Positions 1-7,811 are shown, numbered from the stretch's first letter. The stretch is 64,000 nt of DNA from CAXTPV01 sp965276715 (GCA_965276715.1 OZ255622.1:4275921-4339920); one strand, 5' to 3'. Translations and numbers: made by a program. Notes: generated by a model not told the origin, from the sequence alone.

Positions 1-225
1 GTCCGCTGCCGGCCGCCGCGGTTCACGGCGCGTGTGGTCTCGCTCGACGAGGACGGCTTGCCCAAACAGGATGAGTTGCCCGCCGACATCGAGACCGGGA
101 TCGTCTATGCAAGCGACGGGTACGTGCTCGCCGAGATCGCGTGGGCGGACGCGATGCCGGGCATAGCGGACATCCACCGGATGCTCGAGGAGGCGTGCGA
201 CGCGATTGACGCGTCTGTCGACTGA
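1..225 (+). CDS. Hypothetical protein, 5'-truncated by the window edge
   Basis: The frame is open from base 1 to a TGA at 223-225, so the gene probably starts before the window; a GTG at 34 is an alternative start. The visible part is acidic and shows no domain I recognise. It lies on the strand opposite to the phage late genes, with a strong hairpin just after it. Function unknown. Confidence 0.5.
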   Translation, partial: VRCRPPRFTARVVSLDEDGLPKQDELPADIETGIVYASDGYVLAEIAWADAMPGIADIHRMLEEACDAIDASVD

Positions 226-230
226 AACAA

Positions 231-262
231 GAAAAGGGCCGCCAGCTTGTGCTGGCGGCCCT
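231..262 (-). terminator. Rho-independent terminator
   Basis: A perfect 12-bp stem (235-246 with 251-262, TTGT loop) is followed on the minus strand by TTTTC. The T-run lies on the minus side, so it would stop leftward transcription coming from the late-gene remnant at 288-446. Confidence 0.75.
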
Positions 263-287
263 CCGGGTGATGGCAGAAAATCTAGGA

Positions 288-446
288 TCACGCGGTTGAG
301 CGGGTCACCGTCACCGCAACCTTGGACGGCGCCGTCTCGATCTCGGTCAGCAGCTCCTGCGCATCGGCGACGGCTGTCGCTATAGTGGCCGGATCTCGGG
401 TTGCCACGGCCGCGAGGACGTCGCCGAAGCTGGGTGCTCGACGCAT
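288..446 (-). pseudogene. C-terminal fragment of a late membrane-protein gene
   Basis: The last ~45 residues (DVLAAVATRDPATIATAVAD and on) align by eye with the C-terminal half of the protein at 1864-2232 (LLVAIASKDAVSIMAVAADA). The hydrophobic N-terminal half is missing and no ribosome-binding site precedes the ATG at 446. Like the full-length paralogue it is followed by a terminator. I read it as a truncated duplicate or the end of a related older prophage. Confidence 0.5.
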
Positions 447-587
447 GAGATTGCGGCTATCACAGGGCACCGCACGCTCGGCATGGTGCAGCTCTATACC
501 GCGTCCGCCGACCAAAAGACGCTTGCGACGGCAGCAATCGTCCGATTGCAAACTGCTCGTGACAACCGTGGCAAACCGGGCAGCTAA
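420..587 (+). pseudogene. Tyrosine integrase C-terminal remnant
   Basis: The plus frame ending at TAA 585-587 encodes the catalytic end of a tyrosine recombinase: the AEAG(C)S helix, HEIAAITGHRT, then the nucleophile in VQLYT and the usual DQ..LA..A helix. Everything N-terminal is missing, with frame disruption just upstream. It abuts the late-gene fragment on the other strand, so this looks like a junction left by an older integrated element. It is different from the intact integrase at 52665-53705. Confidence 0.65.
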
Positions 588-637
588 ACTACTCACTGCA
601 TTTGTTTATCTGGCGCGCAAGCTAAGGCTTAATTGAA

Positions 638-838
638 TCAATGGGTTATGGAGACAACTGCGGGTCCGGTTTGCGGTGCGCCCGTTGAGACGGGTGACAA
701 CCCCGCCTCCACCAATCGCCGGATTGCCTCGCTCCGGTTTGGCAGGTCCGCTTGCCCACGTCGCCAATTGTCGATCCGCTCGACGATCTCGCGGGTCAGA
801 ATAATCTGGTGCCGTTCACTATTTTCAATGCGTTTCAT
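638..838 (-). CDS. Ribbon-helix-helix DNA-binding protein
   Basis: About 67 residues from the chosen ATG. A short beta-strand (RHQIILT) is followed by two helices ending in PNRSEAIRRLVEAGL, the CopG/Arc/MetJ pattern in which a dimer places a beta-ribbon in the DNA major groove. Upstream in-frame Met codons (to 856) are possible starts. It is transcribed divergently from the small genes at 917-1793 and could regulate them; that role is inferred from position. Confidence 0.65.
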   Translation of the reverse strand: MKRIENSERHQIILTREIVERIDNWRRGQADLPNRSEAIRRLVEAGLSPVSTGAPQTGPAVVSITH

Positions 839-916
839 GATTGACATCATACACACTCAGCGGTATATGTCTACTCACGGACGGCGCCCTCGCGGATCAG
901 GAGCAGAGACAAGCAG

Positions 917-1276
917 ATGACCACTCAGACAGGTGTCTATCAAAAGCTTCTCAACAACCGGGCCAAAGTTATCTCGGTGGCCCTATCCTCCGCGAGCGAC
1001 GACAAAGTCCTTGCGCTAGTTCACGCCATCGCCCCGCACGAGAGCCATTTCCGCAGCCGAAGCGGCTTGGATTTTGTGCCCGAGGTATGGAACAGCCACG
1101 GCATCGTGCCGCAAGAGGCTTGGACGGCAGAAGATCACGCCGTCGCGCGTGTGCAGCAGCTTTTGCACATGGAGAATGAGCTGACATTGGCTGTTTTGGC
1201 CGTGACGACACCTTCATTCCGGGTCCCGATGGGCCAAGGTAGCGTCGGCGAAAACTGGTTCGACGAGGAGGGCTGA
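917..1276 (+). CDS. Hypothetical protein
   Basis: A 119-residue soluble protein with no recognised motif. AGGAG at 899-903 precedes the ATG. It is first of three tightly spaced plus-strand genes (917-1793), two bases before the next start, so probably one transcript. Position at the end of the prophage, opposite to the late genes, fits a lysogenically expressed accessory operon. Confidence 0.6.
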   Translation: MTTQTGVYQKLLNNRAKVISVALSSASDDKVLALVHAIAPHESHFRSRSGLDFVPEVWNSHGIVPQEAWTAEDHAVARVQQLLHMENELTLAVLAVTTPSFRVPMGQGSVGENWFDEEG

Positions 1277-1278
1277 AA

Positions 1279-1563
1279 ATGGCAAGTGTCACAGATACGC
1301 TTATTCGGCTGGACCCCGAACACGGCTTGATGCTGGGTCTTTTTGACGACACACACAGCGTCCTGACGCACACACGCGACAATCACATGGACTTGGCACG
1401 GTATCGCAGAAGTCTTGGTCAGGACCCGTCAGAATATGTCAAGATCGCTTTGTCGGCGCATTTCCGCGCGATGCGTCTGATGCGCAGTCGGAATTGGCGG
1501 CTTGAGCAGCCATGGGTAGGGCTTGGCGCCGAAGCGGCCGAACGTGCGAAGGTGGCCGCGTGA
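1279..1563 (+). CDS. Hypothetical protein
   Basis: A 94-residue protein with GAGGAGG upstream of its ATG. The C-terminal half is basic and helical (ALSAHFRAMRLMRSRNWRLE). Its stop overlaps the start of the following gene (TGATG), suggesting translational coupling. No family recognised. Confidence 0.6.
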   Translation: MASVTDTLIRLDPEHGLMLGLFDDTHSVLTHTRDNHMDLARYRRSLGQDPSEYVKIALSAHFRAMRLMRSRNWRLEQPWVGLGAEAAERAKVAA

Positions 1564-1793
1564 TGGCAAATCATCCCAATCGTGCGCGCACCCAAATCGT
1601 TAGAATGACAGTCTCGCCTTCTGATCTTCGCGCGTTGCGATACGTTCTTGGACACTTGAGCGTCATTGCAGAAGACTTCTCTGAGTATGAGGCCGGGAAA
1701 GGTTACGACGCGAAGACAGTGCGCGATATGCACCGGGGCGTGCAAATGATCAGCTATCTTTGTTGGTGTGCTGAAAACGGGCAATGCCACTAA
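1563..1793 (+). CDS. Hypothetical protein
   Basis: The ATG at 1563 overlaps the previous stop and has AAGGTGG upstream, which I prefer to an in-frame start at 1512. The 76-residue product has a short beta-strand (TQIVRMTVSP) and helices. It is last in the three-gene unit; a terminator on the opposite strand follows. Function unknown. Confidence 0.6.
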   Translation: MANHPNRARTQIVRMTVSPSDLRALRYVLGHLSVIAEDFSEYEAGKGYDAKTVRDMHRGVQMISYLCWCAENGQCH

Positions 1794-1804
1794 CACTACA
1801 TACG

Positions 1805-1840
1805 AAAAGAGCCCCGCCGACCCGAAGGCCAGCGGGGCTC
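1805..1840 (-). terminator. Terminator at the end of the late operon
   Basis: A 9-bp stem, GAGCCCCGC (1809-1817) with GCGGGGCTC (1832-1840), is followed on the minus strand by TTTTCG. It sits 24 bases beyond the stop of the last late gene (1864). Confidence 0.8.
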
Positions 1841-1863
1841 GCGCGTCAGCCAGAGCAACACGT

Positions 1864-2232
1864 CTACGGCTTGAGCGGCTGATCCGAGGGCAGCGCCGGA
1901 ACTTTGACGCCCACGGCCACCAGCAGCGCCTGAGCGTCCGCCGCGACCGCCATGATCGAGACGGCGTCTTTCGACGCAATCGCCACCAGCAGGTCGCGCA
2001 ACATCTTGGCGAGCAGCGTCGCCGCGCCGGTGTTGCCGGGCAGGATCAGCCCCACGAGGCCGCCGGCGGCGATTGGCAGCTCAAGCCGCCACGTGACGGC
2101 GCCCGTCGCCACAAGCGCGCCGTCGGTGGCAAGGATCATCAATCCCGTAATCGTCGAAGATTGACTGAGCCAGGACCGGACTTTTGTCCACGTGGTCGGG
2201 ACGGTGGCGACGGGCGTGACGGTGGCGGACAT
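1864..2232 (-). CDS. Small membrane protein, holin candidate
   Basis: 122 residues with two hydrophobic segments (about residues 28-48 and 52-68), then a short amphipathic C-terminal helix. It is the last gene before the late terminator, in the lysis block with a GH24 lysozyme, so a holin-type role is plausible. A C-terminal homologue remains as a fragment at 288-446. No holin family motif is recognisable by eye; the call rests on size, topology and position. Confidence 0.45.
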   Translation of the reverse strand: MSATVTPVATVPTTWTKVRSWLSQSSTITGLMILATDGALVATGAVTWRLELPIAAGGLVGLILPGNTGAATLLAKMLRDLLVAIASKDAVSIMAVAADAQALLVAVGVKVPALPSDQPLKP

Positions 2233-2234
2233 GA

Positions 2235-2396
2235 CTATAGCCTCCCTCGAAACAGCAGAAACAAAACGACAATGATCAAAAGCAGAGTAAGGCCGCCGCC
2301 GGGGCCGTAGCCTGTCCAGCCCCCATAACTGTAGCCGTAGCCGAGGCCACCGCTGAACAGCACGAGCAGGAGGAGAACAATCAGGATTGTTGGCAT
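2235..2396 (-). CDS. DUF3309-like small membrane protein
   Basis: 53 residues: a hydrophobic N-terminal segment, a Gly/Tyr-rich centre (GYGYSYGGWTGYGPGGG), then a second hydrophobic segment ending in FRGRL. This resembles the DUF3309 family of two-segment membrane peptides (WGYGPSGGLG-type centre). The ATG at 2396 overlaps the stop of the upstream peptidase gene. Function is unknown; a lysis accessory role is possible from context. Confidence 0.6.
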   Translation of the reverse strand: MPTILIVLLLLVLFSGGLGYGYSYGGWTGYGPGGGLTLLLIIVVLFLLFRGRL

Positions 2397-3334
2397 CACG
2401 CAGCGTCCCGGATGACGGTCATCATCGCGGACAGCCCATCCCAGTCGACGCCCGCCACGTCCTTCCCAGCCCGCGTGAGCGCGTCTTGAGACAGCAACGC
2501 GTGCGCTTCCGTGGCGTAGGCGTCCCAGCCCGCCCACGTGAGCGAGAACACCTGCCCCCACGACACGATGAGGGGCCCGGCCTCGGTGTAGCCGACGACG
2601 GTGACGCAGTGGCCGCCCGCGATCTCCGTGCCCGCCGTCGACGTGTCCCAGACGGTCGCCTGCTCCCATCCGGACGGCAAGCTGACCCCGATGTCGACCG
2701 GACCAAGCGCGGCGACAGCCTCTCGAACCCGATCGTGGTTGTGAATGTCGATCGTCGCGTATCCGTCGAGCATGTCGATCGGCTTGGTGCCGATGCCGTG
2801 CGCGTGCCATGCGGCAAGCACATCCTCGATCATCGCGCCCTGATCGCTGTTTGGATCGCCCGCATTGTAGCCGGTCACGGCGCTGTAGAACCCGACGATA
2901 TCGGTGTCGGACGTGCGGCGGGGCTGCCCGACCAGCGTGGTCAGCGCGAGGATGACGTTGGCGGGGCACACACAAGTACACGTGCCAAGACGGTCGTTTT
3001 CGCCAAGCTCCCAAGAAGCTACCGCCTCAATGTATGCAGTGTGCCTTGGGGGAGCTGCGGGTAAAGACGGCGCGATCGTAGACAAACGGGGCACACGATC
3101 ATCCCGCTTGGGCGGCTTCGCCCCGAGCTTGCGCGCGTGTTGGATGATGCCGCCGTCTGGCAGCGCCACGCCGGCACGGGCGGGTATCACCTCGCCCGGC
3201 ACCTCGCCTATGCTAAGCCAGCGCGCGATCTTCGTGGCATAGGCGAGCTGCGCGGGCAGCGTCTCCGGATCAAGCGGCCCCATGTGAGACAGCGCCCGAA
3301 TCCGCAGTGTGGCCATTTCGGTGTCGTCGATCAT
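2396..3334 (-). CDS. Papain-like cysteine peptidase domain protein
   Basis: The ATG at 3334 is chosen because GAGGGG lies just upstream; a TTG at 3346 is also in frame. The 312-residue product has a proline-rich linker, then a C-terminal papain-like pattern: GTCTCVCPAN (cysteines near 119-123), GGHCVTVVGY (His near 242) and ISWG-like VSWGQ. The usual Asn before SWG is replaced, so activity is not certain. There is no clear signal peptide. It lies in the lysis block and might act on cell wall, virion or host protein; substrate unknown. Confidence 0.55.
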   Translation of the reverse strand: MIDDTEMATLRIRALSHMGPLDPETLPAQLAYATKIARWLSIGEVPGEVIPARAGVALPDGGIIQHARKLGAKPPKRDDRVPRLSTIAPSLPAAPPRHTAYIEAVASWELGENDRLGTCTCVCPANVILALTTLVGQPRRTSDTDIVGFYSAVTGYNAGDPNSDQGAMIEDVLAAWHAHGIGTKPIDMLDGYATIDIHNHDRVREAVAALGPVDIGVSLPSGWEQATVWDTSTAGTEIAGGHCVTVVGYTEAGPLIVSWGQVFSLTWAGWDAYATEAHALLSQDALTRAGKDVAGVDWDGLSAMMTVIRDAA

Positions 3335-3342
3335 CTTGCCCC

Positions 3343-3426
3343 TCAATCCGTATCCGTCACGACCAGAAAGATGAGCACCACCCCGACGATCAAGCCGAAC
3401 ACAAGACCAGCCAGGATGATGCCCAT
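3343..3426 (-). CDS. 27-residue membrane peptide
   Basis: ATG at 3424-3426 to TGA at 3343-3345. Almost the whole peptide is one transmembrane helix (GIILAGLVFGLIVGVVLIFL) followed by a short polar tail. It is tucked between the peptidase gene and the lipoprotein gene, where small holins, antiholins and spanin parts are common. Short, so low confidence. Confidence 0.4.
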   Translation of the reverse strand: MGIILAGLVFGLIVGVVLIFLVVTDTD

Positions 3427-3431
3427 GGGTG

Positions 3432-3968
3432 TCAGCCGCCCAGATTATGCAGGTGGCCGTTGGCGTCGTTCGTCAGCGACGACACCGGCGACACAGCACC
3501 ATAGCGTGCCGACGCGGGCTGTATCGAGGCAAGCGCCGCAGTCGCAATCTGACCGAGCAAGGTGAACGCCTGAACCTGCGCCGATTGCGTGCTGACCGTC
3601 GACAAGACCTGAAGCGCAGCGAGCGCCTTGGGGGCATCCGCTTGGATCGTGGCGTTCTGCGGCAGCGCCGCCTGGATCTGCTGGACGGCCGTGATTGCGC
3701 TTGCGATGGCAGTCTGTTCCGGCGTGCCCGTGCCAGCCTTCACGACGGCCAAGATGGCGCTCAAGCCGTTGTCGGCAAGGCCGATGCCCGCGAGGACCGG
3801 CGCAAACGTAGACACGCCCGGCAACGCCTCGACGATAGGAAGTGCAACGTTCACGTCAGTCAGGACCGCTTGCATTTCGGTTTCGACCGAGGTTGCCGTG
3901 GTGCCAGCACACGCGCCCAGGAAAAGCGGGACGGCGAGCGCGGATGAGAGTAACGCGTGACGGGTCAT
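3432..3968 (-). CDS. Predicted lipoprotein
   Basis: 178 residues beginning with a lipoprotein signal peptide and lipobox LFLGAC (Cys20). The mature part is Ala/Gln/Thr-rich and helical, possibly coiled coil. Being a lipoprotein in the lysis block it could be an outer-membrane spanin component, but it is longer than usual Rz1 proteins and I see no partner with certainty. Otherwise unknown. Confidence 0.6.
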   Translation of the reverse strand: MTRHALLSSALAVPLFLGACAGTTATSVETEMQAVLTDVNVALPIVEALPGVSTFAPVLAGIGLADNGLSAILAVVKAGTGTPEQTAIASAITAVQQIQAALPQNATIQADAPKALAALQVLSTVSTQSAQVQAFTLLGQIATAALASIQPASARYGAVSPVSSLTNDANGHLHNLGG

Positions 3969-4005
3969 ATTGATTTCCTCGTTGTGGTGTGGTTTGAAGC
4001 GGAGC

Positions 4006-4086
4006 GTCCGCTTGGTGAAACGGTAGACACAGCCGCCTTAACATCGGCTGCCGAAAGGCGTCCCGGTTCAAGTCCGGGAGCGGACA
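4006..4086 (+). tRNA. tRNA-Leu (anticodon UAA)
   Basis: Acceptor stem GTCCGCT (4006-4012) pairs with AGCGGAC (4079-4085), discriminator A at 4086. The anticodon loop is CTTAACA with a C-U mismatch at the last stem pair. A long variable arm (TGCCGAAAGGC) makes it class II, as expected for Leu, and the T-arm has GGTTCAAGTCC. CCA is not encoded. It lies on the strand opposite to the surrounding late genes, ending where the lysozyme gene ends. Confidence 0.85.
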
Positions 4087-4509
4087 TCATCCTTCGATGA
4101 GTAGTTGTTCGAGGCGTGTCGCTCGATCGCCGACCTCGCGCGCCCACGCCGTCGTCTTGAGATCGTCGGCGGCGGCCGTATAGTCACCGGCCTCCATCAA
4201 AGACAGAAACGTGTTGAACGTCCGAAGCGTGCCGCTCCCCATGTTAAACATGAGCGACATCATCACGCGCTGCCGAACCGGGTCGAGGTTGATCCACCAT
4301 GGAAAGTTCAGGTTCAGCGAAGCAACGCACCCATTGACGTCATTCTGGTAAAGCGCGTCGATGGTGTAGCTGTTCTGCGGGATAGAAAGGTTATGTCCAA
4401 CCCCAACAGTGAGAAAACCGCGCGTGTCTTTGTAGACCGACGTGCGCAGTCCTTCGTCCCGATTGAGTTCTTCCCTCAGAACAGCAGCGTCGAACGTGGG
4501 TCCTGTCAC
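4087..4509 (-). CDS. Endolysin, T4-type lysozyme (GH24)
   Basis: 140 residues, a compact GH24 muramidase that cleaves the MurNAc-GlcNAc bond of peptidoglycan at lysis. The catalytic triad has exactly T4 spacing: Glu19 (RDEGL), Asp28 and Thr34, followed by VGVGHNL. The conserved MMSLMFNMG core is present. There is no signal peptide, so release would need a holin. The start overlaps the stop of the preceding small secreted protein gene (ATGA). Confidence 0.9.
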   Translation of the reverse strand: MTGPTFDAAVLREELNRDEGLRTSVYKDTRGFLTVGVGHNLSIPQNSYTIDALYQNDVNGCVASLNLNFPWWINLDPVRQRVMMSLMFNMGSGTLRTFNTFLSLMEAGDYTAAADDLKTTAWAREVGDRATRLEQLLIEG

Positions 4510-4730
4510 TGCGCCCCGTCTCCGTCACCATCCGGCGTCGGCGCGACGGGCTGCGGCGCGACCGGCTTGGGAGCCGGCGCGGACGGAGCGGGTGCGGACG
4601 GCATTGGCGCACATGTCGGGTCGAACGGGTCGCACACGGTCTGCGCACCGTCACCGTCTCCGGCGTAAGCCATGCGCGAAAGAACGACGCCGACGACAAG
4701 AGCGGCGGCGGCTACTGCAACGTATCTCAT
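4506..4730 (-). CDS. Small exported Pro/Ala-rich protein
   Basis: The ATG at 4730 has an ideal GGAGA site. The 74-residue product starts with a signal peptide or anchor (RYVAVAAAALVVGVVLSRMAYA) followed by an acidic, Cys-containing stretch and a PAPKPVAPQP-type repeat. It overlaps the endolysin start, so the two are co-translated. An Rz1-like spanin role is conceivable, but there is no lipobox. Confidence 0.6.
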   Translation of the reverse strand: MRYVAVAAAALVVGVVLSRMAYAGDGDGAQTVCDPFDPTCAPMPSAPAPSAPAPKPVAPQPVAPTPDGDGDGAQ

Positions 4731-4731
4731 G

Positions 4732-5337
4732 TCAATCTCCTGTTTTGGTTTTCCGCAGCTCGCCCGGTGCGGTTCCGGATGGTTGAATGGCGCCGACATC
4801 GAACGCGGGGCCGTATGTCAGCGTCGATTGGATCGGCAGCAGCGAGTGAACCCACCCGCACGAAGGCTGATCGTGCTGGATGACGTAGACCCAATGTCCC
4901 GGCTGCAAACCTGTGGGCAGCGGCAGCCCACGATGAAAGACTTGCGTCTTTGGGACCTTGCTGACGGGCTGTATTTGCCGCTCGCATCCCGCTTGCCGCA
5001 AGCAACTTGCGTCGATCCCGACCGGAAAAGGGATCGCAGTCAAGGCCTGTTCGTCAATGGAGCCATCAGGTTCAAGCCGAGCCAGAACTCGAGCATCCGC
5101 ACCAAGGCAACCGGCGCGGGTTGTGTGCACCTCCCGTGTTCGGACCTGCCCGTTCTGATCAATCTGAAAATCACTGGTGGCGAGCGAATCGATCTTCGCG
5201 CCTGTGTCCAATTCGCTCCGAATAATGACGTAAGCGGTCAAAGCGCCCGCGAGCAGACCGCCCGCCAGCACCGTAATAAAGAACAAGAACAGCGACAGGA
5301 ACACGCGCTGTCGTATTCGATGCGTTGTAGCAGCCAT
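4732..5337 (-). CDS. Hypothetical protein with N-terminal membrane anchor
   Basis: 201 residues: one transmembrane helix at about residues 12-38, then a soluble, presumably periplasmic domain with four cysteines. The DGSIDEQALTAIPFP and PGHWVYVIQHD stretches look like a folded domain I cannot place. It ends two bases before the next start in the lysis/accessory block. Confidence 0.6.
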   Translation of the reverse strand: MAATTHRIRQRVFLSLFLFFITVLAGGLLAGALTAYVIIRSELDTGAKIDSLATSDFQIDQNGQVRTREVHTTRAGCLGADARVLARLEPDGSIDEQALTAIPFPVGIDASCLRQAGCERQIQPVSKVPKTQVFHRGLPLPTGLQPGHWVYVIQHDQPSCGWVHSLLPIQSTLTYGPAFDVGAIQPSGTAPGELRKTKTGD

Positions 5338-5340
5338 CGG

Positions 5341-5610
5341 TCACTTCCCGACCAGCAGACGAACGATCGCAGGCCCGAAGGCGACCGCCACGGCGGCTAC
5401 GCCCGCTCCAATCGAAGCGACTGGTGCCCACCGTGCGGCGAGGCCCTGCTTCCCGCGATCAAAATCCCTGTGTAAATCGCCAGTAATTTCCAGGTTATTG
5501 TCTTCCCAGGTCCGATCTCCAATCTTGAAACCCATAGCCCACAGATGCCGCCAGAGGACGGGGCGTTCGCCATCGCGCGCGCGCTGATCGTCATCGTATC
5601 GGTCGGTCAT
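5341..5610 (-). CDS. Hypothetical protein with C-terminal membrane helix
   Basis: 89 residues: a charged N-terminal half (DRYDDDQRARDGERP), then one hydrophobic helix near the C-terminus (SIGAGVAAVAVAFGPAIVRLLV). A tail-anchored topology in a lysis region. It overlaps the end of the upstream membrane protein gene by 20 bases. Confidence 0.55.
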   Translation of the reverse strand: MTDRYDDDQRARDGERPVLWRHLWAMGFKIGDRTWEDNNLEITGDLHRDFDRGKQGLAARWAPVASIGAGVAAVAVAFGPAIVRLLVGK

Positions 5611-6019
5611 CCACGCGCCTCCACACGAGCCACCATGCCAGCAATGTTAGCGCCGAATAGGTCATTGTGACGATGCTTGCCAGATGGCCCTGGATAAACA
5701 AAGCGGCAAGGATCGTAATCCATAAGCCTTGTGCGCCCGTCATGAACGCTCCGAACAGGCGTGTGCCCGGAAACAGGCACGCGGTCGCCAGACACGCCAT
5801 GCTGAGCGACGTCGATGTCCAGAACCGCTCCGATCCGGCGAGGCCAAACACGTGAAACACTTGCACATGCAGTAACCGGTTCCAGTCCGGCCGGGTGATT
5901 ACGATGAACCAACCCCAGTGGATGACAACGAACACGAGCTGAACGAATGTTGGGCCGTCCGCCAGATGGCCTATGACAGTCCGGCGCTTGATCCATTGCG
6001 GCCTTGTCGTGTCACCCAT
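5591..6019 (-). CDS. Four-helix membrane protein
   Basis: 142 residues with about four hydrophobic segments (near 27-42, 70-85, 90-107 and 115-132) and a basic C-terminus. GGAG lies upstream of the ATG. Multi-spanning topology next to endolysin and other small membrane proteins allows a holin or superinfection-exclusion role; neither is shown by motif. Confidence 0.55.
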   Translation of the reverse strand: MGDTTRPQWIKRRTVIGHLADGPTFVQLVFVVIHWGWFIVITRPDWNRLLHVQVFHVFGLAGSERFWTSTSLSMACLATACLFPGTRLFGAFMTGAQGLWITILAALFIQGHLASIVTMTYSALTLLAWWLVWRRVDDRPIR

Positions 6020-6298
6020 CTAAAAACTCCAGCCGCACTCAAGACCGACGCCGCCGTTTCGCGCCCACACGTGCAGATGCTCGTATTTCGACTTCGGGAT
6101 GCGCGGCACAGGCTGGTGGGGGTTGCTTCGGATTGCTTCCCGGCGCGCTGCTCTCAAACCCGATAAAATGTCTCGCGCCGGATAGTTGTCCTTGCTTCCC
6201 ATATGCGCTTGAAAATGACAGTCGTCGGGGGCGGGAATGTGGTTGCAGTCGGATGTCAAAAGTATAAGCGCCAGTGCACAACGACGATGGGTGAGCAT
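6020..6298 (-). CDS. Small exported protein
   Basis: 92 residues with a short hydrophobic N-terminal stretch (CALALILLTSDC) that could be a signal or lipoprotein signal, though the lipobox is poor. The rest is polar with PRIPKSKYEHLHVWARNGG. It sits between the tail fibre gene and the membrane-protein genes. Unknown. Confidence 0.45.
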   Translation of the reverse strand: MLTHRRCALALILLTSDCNHIPAPDDCHFQAHMGSKDNYPARDILSGLRAARREAIRSNPHQPVPRIPKSKYEHLHVWARNGGVGLECGWSF

Positions 6299-6307
6299 CG
6301 CATCAGT

Positions 6308-7231
6308 CTAGTGGCCAAACGTCAGAATACGCGCCTGTGGATAGATAGTCCCGGAAGGAGCCTGAGGTGTCCAGCAGCCGATCGTAAAGCCTGTTGGTGA
6401 CAAGGACGGGAACGTGTTCCAGTTGATCAGGCCGACATTGCCGTCAACGGCTATCGCATTCAAGCAACTGTTTGGATAAGCGATGGGCCACGATCCGGAC
6501 GACGTGAACTGCGTGTTTGCTGCGTTGACGGGAACAAGCGGCCCAACGAACGACTGAAAAATGATGTTTGCAAACGTCCAGACCGTCGCGCCTTGCGTGC
6601 CGCCGACGAGATCCAGAACGGGCTGCAACTGCGGCAGCTTAAACGGCAGCAGCGAGCTGCTCGGCGGAGTGATGACCTCGCTTGGTGACACAGACGTCGC
6701 GCCAGCCGGAAGCGTAATTGTGTAGAGCAAAAACCCGCCTGCTGGGACCAGACCAGTCGTGACCGTTACCGTGGCAACGTCCTTGCGGGTTGTGGGCAGT
6801 GCTGTGCCTTGGTTGTTGACGCCATTAAAAGGTTGCAACGGGTTTGCGGAATTGTAGAACGGAAGGACAACGTCGGTGTCGTCGACGAATGTTGCTCCCG
6901 TGACGTAAATAGTGTTCGTCGCGCCCGCCGTAAGTGTCAGTGTTGTCGGCGCCGTTGTTTGATATTGCTTGGCGCTGGGCAGGGTAGTGGCAGGCAACAC
7001 ACCGTATCCTCTCGGGTCGGCGCCGCTTGTTCCATTGCCCGTCAGCGTGCCCGGTCCCACTGAAATTGTCAGCCCGGATTCTGGTGTCACAATAAACCCG
7101 TCCGAAACGAAAGAACTTGCGCCCATGACAGAGTTTATGACCGCGCCCAATCCCACGTAGGCGCTTTGTTCCGCCTGCATCATCTGTTCGACGAGAGGTA
7201 TCTGACCGGCGTAGCGAAGCGTGCGATCCAT
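6308..7231 (-). CDS. Tail fibre protein with gp53-like C-terminal domain
   Basis: 307 residues. The N-terminus (MDRTLRYAGQIPLVEQMM) looks like a baseplate-attachment segment, the middle is Thr/Val-rich beta structure, and the last ~85 residues (SSGSWPIAYPNSCLNAIAVD up to ARILTFGH) match the pattern of gp53-like C-terminal fibre domains that bind receptors. It follows baseplate genes J and I in transcription order, where fibres of contractile phages are encoded. Confidence 0.75.
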   Translation of the reverse strand: MDRTLRYAGQIPLVEQMMQAEQSAYVGLGAVINSVMGASSFVSDGFIVTPESGLTISVGPGTLTGNGTSGADPRGYGVLPATTLPSAKQYQTTAPTTLTLTAGATNTIYVTGATFVDDTDVVLPFYNSANPLQPFNGVNNQGTALPTTRKDVATVTVTTGLVPAGGFLLYTITLPAGATSVSPSEVITPPSSSLLPFKLPQLQPVLDLVGGTQGATVWTFANIIFQSFVGPLVPVNAANTQFTSSGSWPIAYPNSCLNAIAVDGNVGLINWNTFPSLSPTGFTIGCWTPQAPSGTIYPQARILTFGH

Positions 7232-7238
7232 ATCTTCC

Positions 7239-7811
7239 TCAGTCCGTTAGGTCTGACCACGCGACGACACCAGCAGGCAGTGCCGCCGCTATGTTTGCAT
7301 AGGATTGTGTATCAGTCAGCGGCCCGGTCGCTGTCGTGACAAAAAACGCTCCCGGAAACAGCAGCGAGCCGTAATAGATCCCGCCGACGTCATACCCGCC
7401 GCCGCCGCCCATCGCGGGCGTAGCAAGCGTCGCGAGGCCGCCCGTGTCGATCACCCGCTGCGGTTCAAGCACGACCGGCGCGACGCCCGTTGCGGCTGTC
7501 ATTGTTGCAACAAGCGAAGGTCGCGTAGCTTTCACAAGAAACAAGTTCGCCTTGATTCGAGCAATATACACCGCGTCGGTTTCGCCCGCTTGTCGCGGAA
7601 ACGCGGTGGTTCCAAACCAGCTTTGCGCCCAAAGATCAATGAACATACCCGCGCTGGTCGTCAGGCGAGCCGTGAGGCGGGTAAACGTGATAAGGGCGTA
7701 GATCGCCGCAAATGCCGTTCCGATCCCGGTCAGCAGCGCGTCCAGGATAGGCGTCGTGCCTTCGTCGCCAAACCATTTGACCGGCAATAGCCGCCGAATA
7801 CGAAACCGCAT
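7239..7811 (-). CDS. Baseplate/tail protein I-like
   Basis: 190 residues from ATG 7811, which follows the J gene by 17 bases. The order J, then this gene, then tail fibre matches P2-type baseplates, where gpI links the wedge to fibres. The sequence carries RRLLPVKWFGDEG and a long central helix; Gly-rich GGGGGYDVGG near the end. Assignment rests mainly on synteny. Confidence 0.6.
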   Translation of the reverse strand: MRFRIRRLLPVKWFGDEGTTPILDALLTGIGTAFAAIYALITFTRLTARLTTSAGMFIDLWAQSWFGTTAFPRQAGETDAVYIARIKANLFLVKATRPSLVATMTAATGVAPVVLEPQRVIDTGGLATLATPAMGGGGGYDVGGIYYGSLLFPGAFFVTTATGPLTDTQSYANIAAALPAGVVAWSDLTD

